Positions 46,611-59,700 of a DNA stretch of 64,000 nt are shown here, in pieces (positions within the stretch are counted from its first letter, which is position 1; each line of letters begins with the position of its first letter). The position numbers were made by a program, and so were the translations under genes. Source of the stretch: Rotaria socialis (lineage: Eukaryota > Rotifera > Eurotatoria > Philodinida > Philodinidae); NCBI GenBank assembly GCA_905331475.1, contig CAJNYU010000644.1, positions 2,139-66,138 on the forward strand, in the 5' to 3' direction. The notes beneath the pieces were generated by a model, which saw only the letters and a list, made by a program, of their open reading frames with translations, was not told where the DNA came from and did not search any database.

Positions 46611-47560
46611 GTCAAGATATATTTGACAAAATTAAATGAACAAAATCACCTTCCTATTAATAGAATATCATCCTCGAGAAACTTGACTATCGTTGGGTCA
46701 ATCAAATCTGTATGACAATTGTTATATCGGACTCGCATACATAGAGTTTGTCTCATACATAACGAGAAATGGGTCAATCTATTTGCTGACTCGTTTTTAT
46801 ATACTCAGCTATGTCTGTTTCCTATCGTTCACTTTCACATATAATATGAAACAACGATGATACAATGAAGACCCATCAATTAGATGTCCTCGACAACTAC
46901 AAACACCACACTATCATCACATTATAGACAGCAATATCAAACAACCAAATCAAACTCCGAGACAAAAGACTAATGTCATGGGTATCCTTTTTTCTTCTTT
47001 TCAGCTTTTTTCCGACAATACTGTACGTTGTTTTGTTTTATTTTACTTTGCTTTGCTTTTTCTGTTATATGCATGTATTGTCATTTTCCATCAATAAAAA
47101 GCGATGTTAGCAAAAAAAACGACGCTGCTCAATATCCTTTCGACTATTTTAATGATATATATATATATATACGTTTATTTGTGCACATGTCGTACTTTTC
47201 TAGTACGCTGTTCTGAAGAGAAACGATTATTTCCGGTTTTCTATTCTATATTTCTAGGTAATATTGTTTTAGTGATTTATTGACTTATCCAAATGAGTTG
47301 TTGTTCTTCCTCTCTCAATAATATTAAAAACAATAACGGATGCTTATTGCACGTTCTCTTGCCGTACATACATAGGCATGTCATGTTGCTCACGTCGACA
47401 ATGAGACTGGCAACGCTCGCTGTCAACTATCCGTCAGGCAGGATACCCGAAAACATAATAAACAAAGAGGAAATGTGTATTTGTGACTGATAGCATTTCT
47501 ACAACTATCTTTTACTTCAATATTACTAAAAGCTGCAGCTAACTACAAATCATGGAGAAA
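46611..47560. other. Non-coding stretch before the internal kinase promoter
   Basis: No gene is supported. (AT)n at 47155-47170 and poly-pyrimidine patches are present. Confidence 0.4.
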
Positions 47561-47567
47561 ATAGAAC

Positions 47568-47747
47568 TATAAAACGGTCTCGCTCGTTTATGTGCGCGAC
47601 GAGAGTATAGAGTAACGATTTGATCAGCGCGTTGCCGAACGGCGAATAGAGAAGCACTTGATTATTTCGCTTGAAGCGTTGATTTTACAAGAGTAAATTG
47701 TAGTAGAAACGACCGAAGACGAGTAATAAAAAGTTCAGTAGTTTCGA
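47568..47747 (+). promoter_or_regulatory. Possible internal promoter and 5' UTR exon of the protein kinase D gene
   Basis: A TATA-like TATAAAA at 47568-47574 is followed by a locally less AT-rich stretch and then by a strong donor, TTTCGA/GTAAGTG, at 47747/47748. The acceptor TTTTCTAG at 48129-48136 lies just before the first ATG of the C1-PH-kinase body. A transcript starting near 47600 and spliced here would encode a kinase without the ubiquitin-like N-terminus. No transcript evidence is available to me. Confidence 0.45.
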
Positions 47748-48145
47748 GTAAGTGTTCTTTCGTGCTGTCGTTTATCCGCTCGTTTGGTGAATTTAATTAT
47801 CCGGCCGCTGATTATCTTTAGATTTGTTCAAAAAAACTGCATTTATTTATTTGTATGTAAAGTTTTTCTCGATATAGTATAGTTTTTCTTTTTGTCTTCT
47901 CAGCACTTAAACTAATATTTGTTTATTCATTAGGTGCATATTTAAACATGCAAGAGAAAATATAATATTATCGTTCTTGTCAAAAAAGTAACTTTAATAA
48001 TTTATATATATATATATAGTTTTTTTTTCATTTTCTCCTTGTTTCCTTCTCTTCGTCTTTTTCTTGTTCCTACTAAGATTTGATTAACCAGTTGATTTAT
48101 ATTGTAGTAAACATAAACGTTCGTATTTCTTTTCTAGCGTACATT

Positions 48146-51100
48146 ATGAGTAACTGTACACATCTTGTTCCTCATGTTCTTAATTTACATACATATTTAT
48201 CACCAACATTTTGTGATTTATGTGGACAATTTTTATTTGGTCTTTATAAACAAGGAATGAAATGTGAAGGTACTGAATGTATTCTTTTGAATTCTGATAT
48301 CTAGGATAGTTTTGTTTTATAGGGTGTGGTCGAAATTTCCATAAAAGATGTGTGTCAGATTTACCGGACAATTGTTGTCTTACAACAAGAAAAATTTCCG
48401 ATGTAGCACTTACACAAGATGGCGTAAATATCAGTTTCTGTAATTGTGTTTTAATACGCAGGAAGTCAATAAAAAAAAGAAGAAGACTACTTTAAGATTA
48501 GATATACTTCAGTGCGTTTGAAATGTATTGCAATTAAAATCTAATTCAATGATCCGAGTAAAATAAGAACTTTGTTTTTAATTATTTGTATTTTGTTTAT
48601 CATTGGTAGTAATGCCTTTTTGCTCGAAAATTTACGATAATATTTTTGAACTAGATTTTCATAGTAGAATTACTCTTAAAATCTATAAAGTTTCGGATAC
48701 CGAGATGAAACTAATAAATATTACACAACGTTTTATTTATATAATAGATGAATAGTCAATTGCAACGGGAGCTCATGTTGAAAATAATATTTTTGTTTAT
48801 ATTGTTGATTATCAAGAAAAAAGAAAAAATATATTTCTATATAAAAATTTCATCTTGAATATTTTCATAGTTCATACCGAGACAAGATTACGATAATTTA
48901 AAAATATCTCATTGATTTTTCCATAGGATACGATCGACTTCAAAAAACGTTTAACATTAATCGGTACTGAATTACCAACGGCATTACCTCATTGTTTTTA
49001 TGTACACAGTTATCGATCACCAACAAAATGTCATATTTGTAGACGTTTATTAAAAGGGTTAGTCAAACAAGGTTATCGTTGTAAAGGTATGAATTAATTT
49101 TATTCTTTCCAAAGAAAGAACACAAAAAAAAGAAAAGACAGAAATTATTTTCTTGTTAGATTGTAAGATGAATGTGCATAAAAAATGTATACCAAAAGCA
49201 ACGAGAAATTGTCGAGGATTATTAAAACAAAATAATTCACCAGGTAGAATGAAATTAAAAACAAAATGTTCATTGATAATATCTATGATTATCATTTTGA
49301 TCATGAATTAGATGATGATGACTCAACACGTGAAACAACAGACGAGTTAGCTGTTGGAGGACATGTTCGTGATTTATCAGTATCACCAATAAATCTTCCT
49401 GAAAATGATGATGATGAAAATGATTCATCATTATCATTGTTTTCACGCCATGGAAATATTCGAGCACAACGTCTTATTCAAAGTATCAAACGTGTTAAAA
49501 AAGCAAGTGGTGGTGCTCTATTTTGGGAAGGTTGGATGGTTCATACAACCGATAAAGAACCATTGAATGAAAAAAGATATTATTGGCGTGTTGATGCTTC
49601 GTATGTTTAAAAAATGAAGTTTCCTGTTGTTTCTTCATTTATTTTTGTAGATGTTTAACCATGTATCAAAATGAAGCAACAAACAAGTTTTCTCGTGAAA
49701 TAGCATTAGAAAATACTCTACTACAAATTAGTACCATTCAAGATAAAGCACATTATTTTGAAATTCGTACAGAACAAACTATTTATTATTGTGGATGCAA
49801 ACGAACAAAAAATCGAGTAAAATCAAGTTACAATAAAAGATGTAATAAAATAATATTCGATTTTTTTAAAATTCGTTTAAGAAATATGATATAGCACATT
49901 CATCACAGCATGCAAGAAATGCATATACACAAATTCGTCAAGCATTATTAGCTTATAATAATGAAGGAGCTGAAGTCAAAAGTGTATTTACAATTGTTAC
50001 ATCAGCATCAGAAGTTCGAGATATTAGTGAAGTCTATAAAATAAACCCCATAGAAGTACTTGGTAGTGGCCAATTTGGAACAGTTTATGGAGGTAAAAAA
50101 ATCTATATTCAAATTAAACTAAAATAAACTAGAAAGTCGCAAGTTTCTTTACATAGAGAAGTCGTGTCTTTTAATTTTGAAATTAAATAATAGAACAGAA
50201 AGATGACATAGTAAGAGTACCATGTATATGTGTCAATTATCTTTAAAAAAACACGTAAATGTCAATAACAGGATGTAATGCTTCATTTTATACCTGGAGT
50301 TTTCAGCACAATCAATACATTGTTGCCTTTCCAGAAAAATTATAACAGTTGAAACTTTCACTTAAATCTTTTGACTAGACTAATCTCTTGTCTATGAAAT
50401 TATGAAAATATCATTACATCTCAGCTTAACTTCAATAGATATATCATATTAAAATTCTATTCATTTTCTCAGTACTGTAAAACATTCATTTAAATAGCTG
50501 GCTATTATAGAAGTAGGGAATATTGACACAAATAGTAAGTTCTTTCATATATGTTTATTGAATCCAAAAGAAGATTCTAAACCAAACACTATATTATTTG
50601 AGATGAATGATTCTTATGATAATTAGTTTTTAAAATGAACTAACCAATTTTTAGTATTATAGAGATCTCATATACATACAAATATTGCAATACTTGTTGC
50701 CTTGGTAAATTAATTAGTGTTACCATCAGCTATGTAACTGAAAGTTAGAAGTAGGGAAAAATTAGCAAGCGATGGTGTGCACGACTGTCAACAAGAGTGA
50801 AAGTAATCAATTTAAATAAATTTACACAGTTGAGAGATTGATGTCTGTGTTGTATCGAGATTATCGCTAGTAGAGAGATAATATAAAATTGTGAAAGAGT
50901 AAATAACTTCTTTTAATAGCATGTAATGTGATAAAATACCCAGAAATTAGTGGAGACCTAGTCTTCACATTGAATAAAATATTGACTACTGAGTTTCTCA
51001 ATATGAGCAAACCATTTACTCATTTATTAATTTTTTTCTTTTTACTTGTTAAGGTCATTCACTGGAAACGAAAGAAGAAGTTGCAATTAAAGTGATTGAC

Positions 51101-53416
51101 AAAACGCGCTTTAGTGATCAAGAAGAAAAAATTCATCGTGAAGTTGATATTTTACATGAAATAACACATCCAGGTGTCATTAAATTACATGCCATGTTCG
51201 ATACACCTGGAAAAGTAAATTTGAAAAGAAATATCTGTTGTAATCTTTTAATTTGCTTTTTCTTTTTAGTTTTTTCTAGTAATGGAAAAATTACATTCGG
51301 ATATGCTTGAAATGATTTTAAGTCAGCCAATAAAACGTCTTAATGAACGACAAACAAAATTTTTAATTTATCAAGTAAAATCTTCATTTTAGTTTTATTT
51401 TCAAATTCTATTCTCATATTTATTTATTAGGTACTTGTTGCTTTAAGATATTTACACACTAAATCAATTGTACACTGCGATTTAAAACCAGAAAATGGTT
51501 CGTAAACTAGTGTTCATACTTAGTCAAAGAAAAAATATTTTTTATTTTTCTTCTTCATTTGAATAGTTCTCTTGGCACAATCACAAGATTTTCCTCAGAC
51601 AAAATTATGTGATTTTGGTTTTGCACGTATTATTGGTGAAAAATCATTCCGACGATCAATTGTTGGTACACCAGCTTATCTACGTATGTATTTATTACAG
51701 AGTTTTGAGAAAGTAATATCGTTTTCTTTTCAGTTTACTTAAAGTTCTATTAGAATAAGCGATTCATTTTCCATATGTTAAGAAATAAAATACTCCTTAT
51801 AATTAATCAATGTTTTGAAAGAAAACTTCAACTAAATTATTAAATTGAGAACATATGAACCATGTTTAGGAAAAGATATGAGCAAGTTAATATTCTCATT
51901 ATGATGTCTTCAGCGCTAATTTAATTTCTATTGGAATTTTTTTTCTCTTTTCACACGTATAATAAAATTTTTAGAGCAATGCTACTCATAAATTTCAACA
52001 AATCATATTTATACTCACAGATTAAGAACGCAATCACTTGTATTGGGAACTTGATCAAAATTTTATTAAACTAGACAGCACGAAACTTGTGAGCTGATAT
52101 GATTAAATTTAAGATTATTGTTATTATTACTATTGTTATTATTGAATCTCTTTGTTTTTGTCAGTCATTGAGAATCAGTTGGACTAATTATTTAGATTTT
52201 GATTTCTATCGATACTAGCATTTGAACATAGCTAGTTATTTTTTTTAAGACTATTTTGATGATAGACTAATATGAATTTTATAGTATAATTTAGCAACTA
52301 CAATTGAGCGTATTAACATGAGTAAAATGAAAACTAAGATGTTGTGCTTTCTATCACATCACACTATTGAGTAACATTCATGTATAAACGAGTGCTGAAT
52401 AAAAATCGATCAAACATACGATTTGGTTACGATACCATGAGTGATATTTTTGAATTATATTTTTTAGCACCCGAAGCATTGAAACCAGAAATTCGTCTAG
52501 AAAAAGGTTATAATCGTTCATTGGATATGTGGTCATGTGGTGTCATTATTTATGTTTCGTAAGTTTCATGTCTCGATAAATTTGTTTTTATTTTTGACAT
52601 TTTTTATTATTTTATTTTAGATTAAGTGGTACTTTTCCTTTTAATGAAGATGAAGAAATTGAAGATGTAGAAAAAACAAGATTTATTTTTATTCGAAAAA
52701 AAGAAACTATTCTTTTTTATTTTAGCAAATTCGTAATGCAAATTTTATGTTTCCATCAAATCCATGGAAGGATATATCGGTTGACGGTATGATTTAACTT
52801 GTGCTGTTCGATATTTTATATATCGATTTGTTTAAAATTAAAACTTTTATTGAATTATTAGATATTAAGAGAGAGAAAAATGATTAGTCACAAAAAAAAG
52901 TTTTTTTTCCAAGATGAAATTAGAAGACAAATTTATCATGAATGATTTGTTGATTTTAATTTTAATTTTAATAAACAACATGTTTAAATGCATCATATTT
53001 TTTAGCTGTTGACCTAATTTCACATCAGCTACTTCAAGTAAATGCTGGCCATCGACTTGCTGCTGCGAATGCACTAAGACATGCTTTTTTTGAGGCAGGC
53101 ATAGAGTGTATTTTTTTCTATATATTTAAAATATTTAAAATCTACTTTTTTTAATAGGATTATCAACTCTATTGTGATTTACGTAAACTAGAAGATTCGT
53201 GTTCTTGCGAACGTTGGTTAACATTAGATGAAGATGATGATAAATGGGAACAATACGCAAAAGACAATGGTGTCAGCGAAAAGTCATCTGCCGGTAAGAA
53301 ATATATCATCTGCTTTTTTTTTGTATTTAATATATTTTTTCTTTTCAGAATCTTCACTGACATTAACATTACCAACAAAAAACTTCCTTAGTGTTCTATC
53401 AGCTTCAAAAAACTGA
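48146..53416 (+). CDS. PRKD: Protein kinase D (PRKD family): C1a-C1b-PH-kinase
   Basis: Seventeen exons (first 48146-48269, last 53349-53416) join in frame to 695 aa. C1a (about 4-60) and C1b (about 92-145) have the H-C-C-C-C-H-C zinc patterns ([47 protein letters not shown]). An acidic linker and a PH domain (about 190-330, [26 protein letters not shown]) follow. The kinase (about 370-640) has [53 protein letters not shown] and [22 protein letters not shown]; the RRSIVGT serine is the activation-loop site known in PKDs. Introns are mostly 50-90 bp, with a 961-bp and a 784-bp exception. Two oddities: the exon join at 51683/52468 reads PPE instead of APE, and the intron at 53095 seems to start with GC. 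It is a DAG-activated Ser/Thr kinase of the Golgi and membranes. Confidence 0.96.
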
Positions 53417-54834
53417 TGAAATATCCACTGCGCAGTGACAGATGCATTGTAAAAAAACCTCATTCTACAAAATGAATGATGAAACAAGGGAGAAAAACTA
53501 AGACTAAACTTGATTTCTAGTGAATCTCTCTATATACTTTCATTTCTTTTAATGTCAGTCATTCATATACCTGTTGATATTTTGCCTTTTGATTTCTTTA
53601 AATCTAGTCATGTTCTTGTTTCTTTTTATGGTCGTGTATTATGTAAGGAAAGCTGTGACAACGGGTTCGAGTTCTTATCTTTGGTATTCATTCGAGCATC
53701 TACGCTGGATGCACATTGGAATTCGCTACAATATGATACGGAACGGATTAAAGATTAAATGAATCAATCTATCATTGCTGCGATTAATGATATTCGTTGA
53801 AAATTCAACAATTAAATAAGTCATTGAATTTGATATTTAGCAAATATTCAAACGCAAATGTCAACAAGAAATATTCGAATTCTTTGCTAGTTTTTCTTTT
53901 CTTGTATTCGTGAATGGATAATTTTGAGAATAAATTTTGATGAAAATTATTCCATAAGATCCGGATCATGAAACAAATTTTGAGAAAATTTTAAAATAAG
54001 AATAAATGTATAGAAAATAATTATTTTCTATCAATTGATAGTTATCATAGTATAAATAAACTTATTCTGCTTCACTCGTTACTCTTTTCAAAGAAGTTAT
54101 TGTTGATCTTTCTTTTTTTATTTGATTTAAAAGACATTGTCATGACATTTGGTGGTATCATTTTTTTTTACGTAATCAATAATGTCCACAGTACAGTCTA
54201 GGTCATTTGAAACAATTATAATTTTCATTCTAGCTAAGATCGTTTGTAAATGTTTCTTCTAGAGAATTATCTAATACTGTTTTTAGTCTTTTTTTTAAAT
54301 AGATGTAATTATTCATCGAAAACGAATACATGCAGATTCTTACAAACAATTCGCAATCTACCACATTATAAGGATTGTATTTATCAATCAAGATTTCAAA
54401 ATTTGTCAACATGAAGGTTTTGATCAAATTACTTTGTAGTTTAATATAAAATGTTATCAATTTTTCAATATTCATGCGTCGGGAAAATTTAATTCTTGCC
54501 TAATAATTGATTTTTCAAATCTTTGAAAGTACTCATTCATACATAATTTTCATAGTAGAACTTTTCATTTTTTCACACTTCGGAATATATTATGTAGTTT
54601 GATATGAAGACAAAAATCTTTATGGTTTAATCGAATTCACACATGTAAAATTAGTTGACAAGATAAAGATCATAGTTTTATGAATAAAATATGTCATTGT
54701 TTTGATTGAAAACGAACAATATTCTTTTATAATTTTCAAGTTTTAAGAATGTGTTAGAAATTTACATGATAACACGTTCGATTATATTAATATCGTCCAT
54801 GGGCTTGTTCACTTTCATATGGAACAGTTCGAGA
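53417..54834. other. Intergenic spacer
   Basis: AT-rich spacer with small open stretches on both strands but no recognisable protein. It probably includes the protein kinase D 3' UTR. Confidence 0.4.
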
Positions 54835-56076
54835 TTAATTTTGAAACTTGTAGATTTGTACAGCTAATCTGAGAACAACAAAATGCAAACTGAATGAAAG
54901 ACTAGCGAATATACGTAAGAATGTCGTTATTACATCCATTAAATCAAATCGATACGTAAGCGTAAACGAACATTGTTGTGGAACACATGGTAGATAGAAC
55001 GATTCATGTGACACATGGGCACTCCACGATTCTGTTATCATTCGATTCATAATGTTTTCAATGGTCTCGTTAACGGCTAAGTTTGATTTACTGATATTCA
55101 TTGAATATAAAATAATTGGTCGAAACGGTGCTAAAGTTCTTGTACATTGACTCATTCAAAGACATTGTCATAAGCAGCTGTTCTAAACATAAAGATCAGT
55201 AAAAACACTCTAATGGCGATTGAAGAATCGAACAACCAAATCAAAGTCCATCGATAGTATGAAGAAAATTTTCATTTTCATTGTAAAGTGCACCATATGA
55301 AGAACATCGAGATGAAGTAGCGCGCATGAACATGATGAATTATTCTAACTCACAGGTTGCACATTCATCAAATAAGTTATATTATTCTGATTATTACTTA
55401 GCTGAAATTGTCAATTCGATGAAAATAGACTCATTAATCCATTTTCTTGATTTGTGACTCAAATCAATTCTAGAACTTGATTAAATGTGACTGGTATCGA
55501 TCTTCGTAGTTGGCGTAAATTAATATCTATTTGTCTATGAAATTGATCCTTTAATATAATTTGATTGATTAGAAATATCGAATTAAACAGTGAGATCGAA
55601 GTATCAGAAAAAGAGGATGCACCCCACTGTCGAAAATCATGATCGGGAATCCAATCAGGTACTTTTTCTTCAGTACTTAAATACAATATTCACTGCAGAG
55701 AGACAAAAATACTAGAACACACAGGATGAAATGATTGCAATTTCATTATTAAGACGAAATCACTGTACGAAATTTACATTTGCTGACATGAAGATTGAAG
55801 AGTATTGACATAAAGCGAATAAATTTGTTCGAATTCAAATGAATTTATTCGAGCTTAAATGGTCACAAGTTTCGATCGTTATCGAAGACTTGTTTACAAA
55901 AGAATCGTAATCAGAGATATTGTCAATAGAACGAGAGAAACTCGTGTGTATTGCCATTCATGATGTAGAACTGTTTCATTCATAGATCGCGTTTTAAAAC
56001 TATTTAATTTTTTTAATGATCCATAGATTTTTATAAAAAAAATTGTCGATAAATAATCATAGGAAAAATATATCAT
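54835..56076 (-). pseudogene. Relic of a bdelloid multicopy membrane-protein family
   Basis: Broken minus-strand blocks keep the order of a large uncharacterised family I remember from bdelloid genomes. There is an N-terminal transmembrane piece (56076-55894, WQYTRVSLVLLTISLITILL), a cysteine/YSDF-type block with FHPVCSSIFVS around 55830-55690, a block at 55686-55459, and a C-terminal block (55155-54835) with NETIENIMNRMITESW, CVPQQCSFTLTYRFDL and a last transmembrane segment. Stops interrupt the frame at least twice near 55780 and 55690, and the middle (55160-55458) is unrecognisable. The function of the family is unknown. Confidence 0.6.
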
Positions 56077-56774
56077 TACTGAATAAAGAATTCATCAAAG
56101 TTGAATAATAGAAAAGAGACTTGTACTAATAATACACAAAAAGGCAATCAATTGAAATGTGGATTACTTGCTCTATTGAATGTATTTTTTTCTGGTGAGA
56201 TGCTTTTTATCAAAAGCTACTCTCAATAAGGTACGTGCAGCTAATTGATATGCAGATCTTAGATTACATTGAAGTTTTCAATGAAAATAATTTTTCCCTT
56301 TCATGTTAAAGTATCTTTCTATCTCTCACTCGCTCAGGTTATACAAGTTTTATTGATATTTAAAATCATATCAGTATGGAATACCATGAACTCAAATCAA
56401 ATCTTCGAAAAGCAATTTCAATGAATGGGCTCTTACTCAAGCACGAAAACAATCAACTGAAATAGTTCCAATCATTGATCAGTCGTAAAACATGTTATTA
56501 TCATATGCTTGATTATTAGCCAACTACAGAAAGTATTCAGAACCAATTGATATCAGAATACGGCGAGTCTTTTTCTTCTTCTTATGAATTCATCAAGATT
56601 TCTTTTGAATCTATTAAATTTTATACAAAAACTAATGAAACGAAAAGAAATAAGAAAGTTTTATATGATGAAATACACTAAATTATACATCTTATTCTAA
56701 GTTTATTATTTTTTAAAACACATATGCATTCAAGCTAAAAAAATGACCTCAAGTCAATCTACTTAAATGTAAAA
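56077..56774. other. Intergenic spacer
   Basis: AT-rich spacer with no supported feature. Confidence 0.4.
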
Positions 56775-59700
56775 TCATATATTGTCTATAAGATCACTAA
56801 GATCATCGTAGCTATTATCAATTTTATCATCTGCAACATTTAATTGTTCAAGTGCATTAGATACATCATCTTGTTCCAATTTAATTTCAGATACATCAAA
56901 ATTGTCATTTGATGATAATGCATTATCAACTGAAATAGTTGCTACTGATTGAGTTGCATCATTTTGTATTGTTGTTGCTGCTGCTGTTGCTGCTGCTTTT
57001 GCTCTTGTTGATTTTTCAATTAATTTTGCACTTTCAGCAATGGCAGCCGTTGCCTCAGCTACTAATTGTTTTTCTTCTCTAATCATTGCATTTGCTTTAG
57101 CAGCAATTGATTGTGGTTTTGGTTCAGCAACAGGATCATCTTCAAAATCAGATTTTAACCAATCAACCATATTAACAAAAAGAAAAACTCCATTTTGACT
57201 TATATTTATTGGTGCCAATGGCAAATCACTGGGATCCATTGGATCATCTTCATCAACTAATTCTTCTTCTTTATTATTATTATTATTGTTACACGAAGTA
57301 TATTTTGATGCATATCTTTGTTGATGAACTTTATAATGATCACGTAAACGTGTTGCAGATGGAATATATTGTTTACAAATCGTACATCTACGTGAATCAA
57401 GTTTACTCTGCACTGATGGACAATAAGCATCAAATGGTATTAATTGATTTTGTGTTCCACGCATAACAATACCATGAAATTGTATCCGTTGAAATAGTGT
57501 ACCATAATATGGAGATATAGGTTTTAGATTAGCCAATGTCGACTCAATCTTTTCTAATCGAACGCCATGAGACGAACGATTAAATGGTACAGGCGGTGGA
57601 AGAAATCGATGAGGAAATACCTGAATATAATTTGAACGCCATGGACCACAACATTCTGGCTTAGTACAACGAATTATTTGAATAGTATATTGAGTTTGAA
57701 AAACATGTGTTGCACACCAATATCTAAAAATTTCATAAGAGATTTGTGAAATATTTGTTTTTTAAATAGAACATACTCATCAATATCATAAACTGGCTGA
57801 GGTTTGGTATCTATAGTTGGATCTGGATAAAAAGCTGGACGGGAATGTTCAATACGTTTATGAAGTGGAATTTCTTCGTCTTCATCACAAATTCTGAAAA
57901 CGAAAACGTTTGTTTCCTATTGGATATTTCTTTAAAATTCTTACTCATCTATAATATAATCTAAAGTAAATTTAGTATCAATAAATCGAACCATATCATT
58001 AGTTGACGCTGGTGGATCAATGTATTCAGTAACAACTTGATGACCATCAATCATATTCATATTCCATACTTCAGCAAGTACATCACCGGTTTTTTTAAAA
58101 TTCATTTTTTCTAATTCAGCATCAACGGTTAAACCACTTATATTCAAATGCGTACCAAAGAAATTATCTGGTAAAACTAAACCTGATAAATCATGTGATA
58201 AAAGTGCTAAACGTCGTTCAACAATATTGAATGCTGTTTGACCTGGTGCTTGTGTAACAAGTATAAAAGCATCTAAATTATATTTTTTAAATTTTTTAAT
58301 TGATAAATTAAGAGTTTTTCGAAAACGTGTAAAATCCATTGGATTGATACTATCAACATTCATAATAATAATGGGTTTGATTTCACCAACATGATTTCGA
58401 GCAGTGCGTTCAAATTCTTTTAATTTAACAACATGATCAAAATCAATTTCTTCACAATTAACAATTGTTTGATCATGTTTTGCTGATCGAACAGCAATAT
58501 ATGTTGGACCAGCATTGGTAATAGTACCATTTTCATCAAGAATACAAGATGCATATACTCTAAATCAAAGATACGTAAGATGAAACAATGCGAACGCTTA
58601 ATTTCAAAAGAGAAACTTAAAAAACAATGAACGGAAAGAGTGTTGATGCTAGAAAATATTTAGAAGAATAGAAAAAGACTAAACCACTGTCAATGGTTGA
58701 AAACTAATGTACTGTTGTCTCATGCTTAGAACTGATAGTATTAAACTTGGGAATTAAATGGAAACTGGCAGTTTCTTCGCTAGAATTCAGTCATTTTACG
58801 TAATCGATTTGCTCTGAAAAAAACAGACTCTGTGTAACAATTTCTTCTTGTAGAGTACGATGGGAATAGTAGATCTTAAAATAAAATTTGATAATTAGAT
58901 ATTGACTTCTTATAGAGAATATTCCACAAGTTCTCAAACAATAACAGATTATTATATCTGATCAATACTAATTATTTGTAGAATTTCAGTTTTATAGTTA
59001 ATATCGTCGATAAAAACACGGGCAAAACTGTTATTTGTTGTTCAATTAATATTTTCGATTTTCTTTGCAAAGGTTTTCAAATCAAAAATAAATTTGAAAA
59101 TTCTGTTAAATATATATCGAGTTAATCAAGTTCGTGTATCCGGCTATGATGATTCGATTGATAAAAAGCATATGCAAGGCCATTCAAAGTCACCAAAATC
59201 AGTAGCTTAGAGTCTTGATCATTGTGAAAAATTATCTTACGTCGGTTGTCTAAGTACTTTCAAGGCTTATTTACTATTTACTAAATTCAAGAAGAAGAAA
59301 TTCTTGAATTATTTTACTGATTCTGTAACATACACTTTATATTATAGATTACTCTGTAAATCCTCATCAAAATAAGTTTTATCTTAATAACTAACAACCA
59401 AGAAAGATTTGTATTCATCCCTGATAAAGAAACGTGATTAAAATTCGATATTCAACATACGCTGGTTTAAATTGATATCGAACACTTGGAGGTATTGGTG
59501 TTGAATTAGCTGTACTTATTTGGTAATCTAAACGCATGATAAGTGGTGCATTTCCTTTAGCTGCAGGTCGACCAATTCTGATAGAAGCTTTATTATCTTG
59601 AACAAGATAAAAAATACAATCGTTTCCAAATGTTCCAGCTAAATCTTTGATATATCGTAAGGTTCCAGATACAAAATGGCAATCTAAATAGATATGAAGC

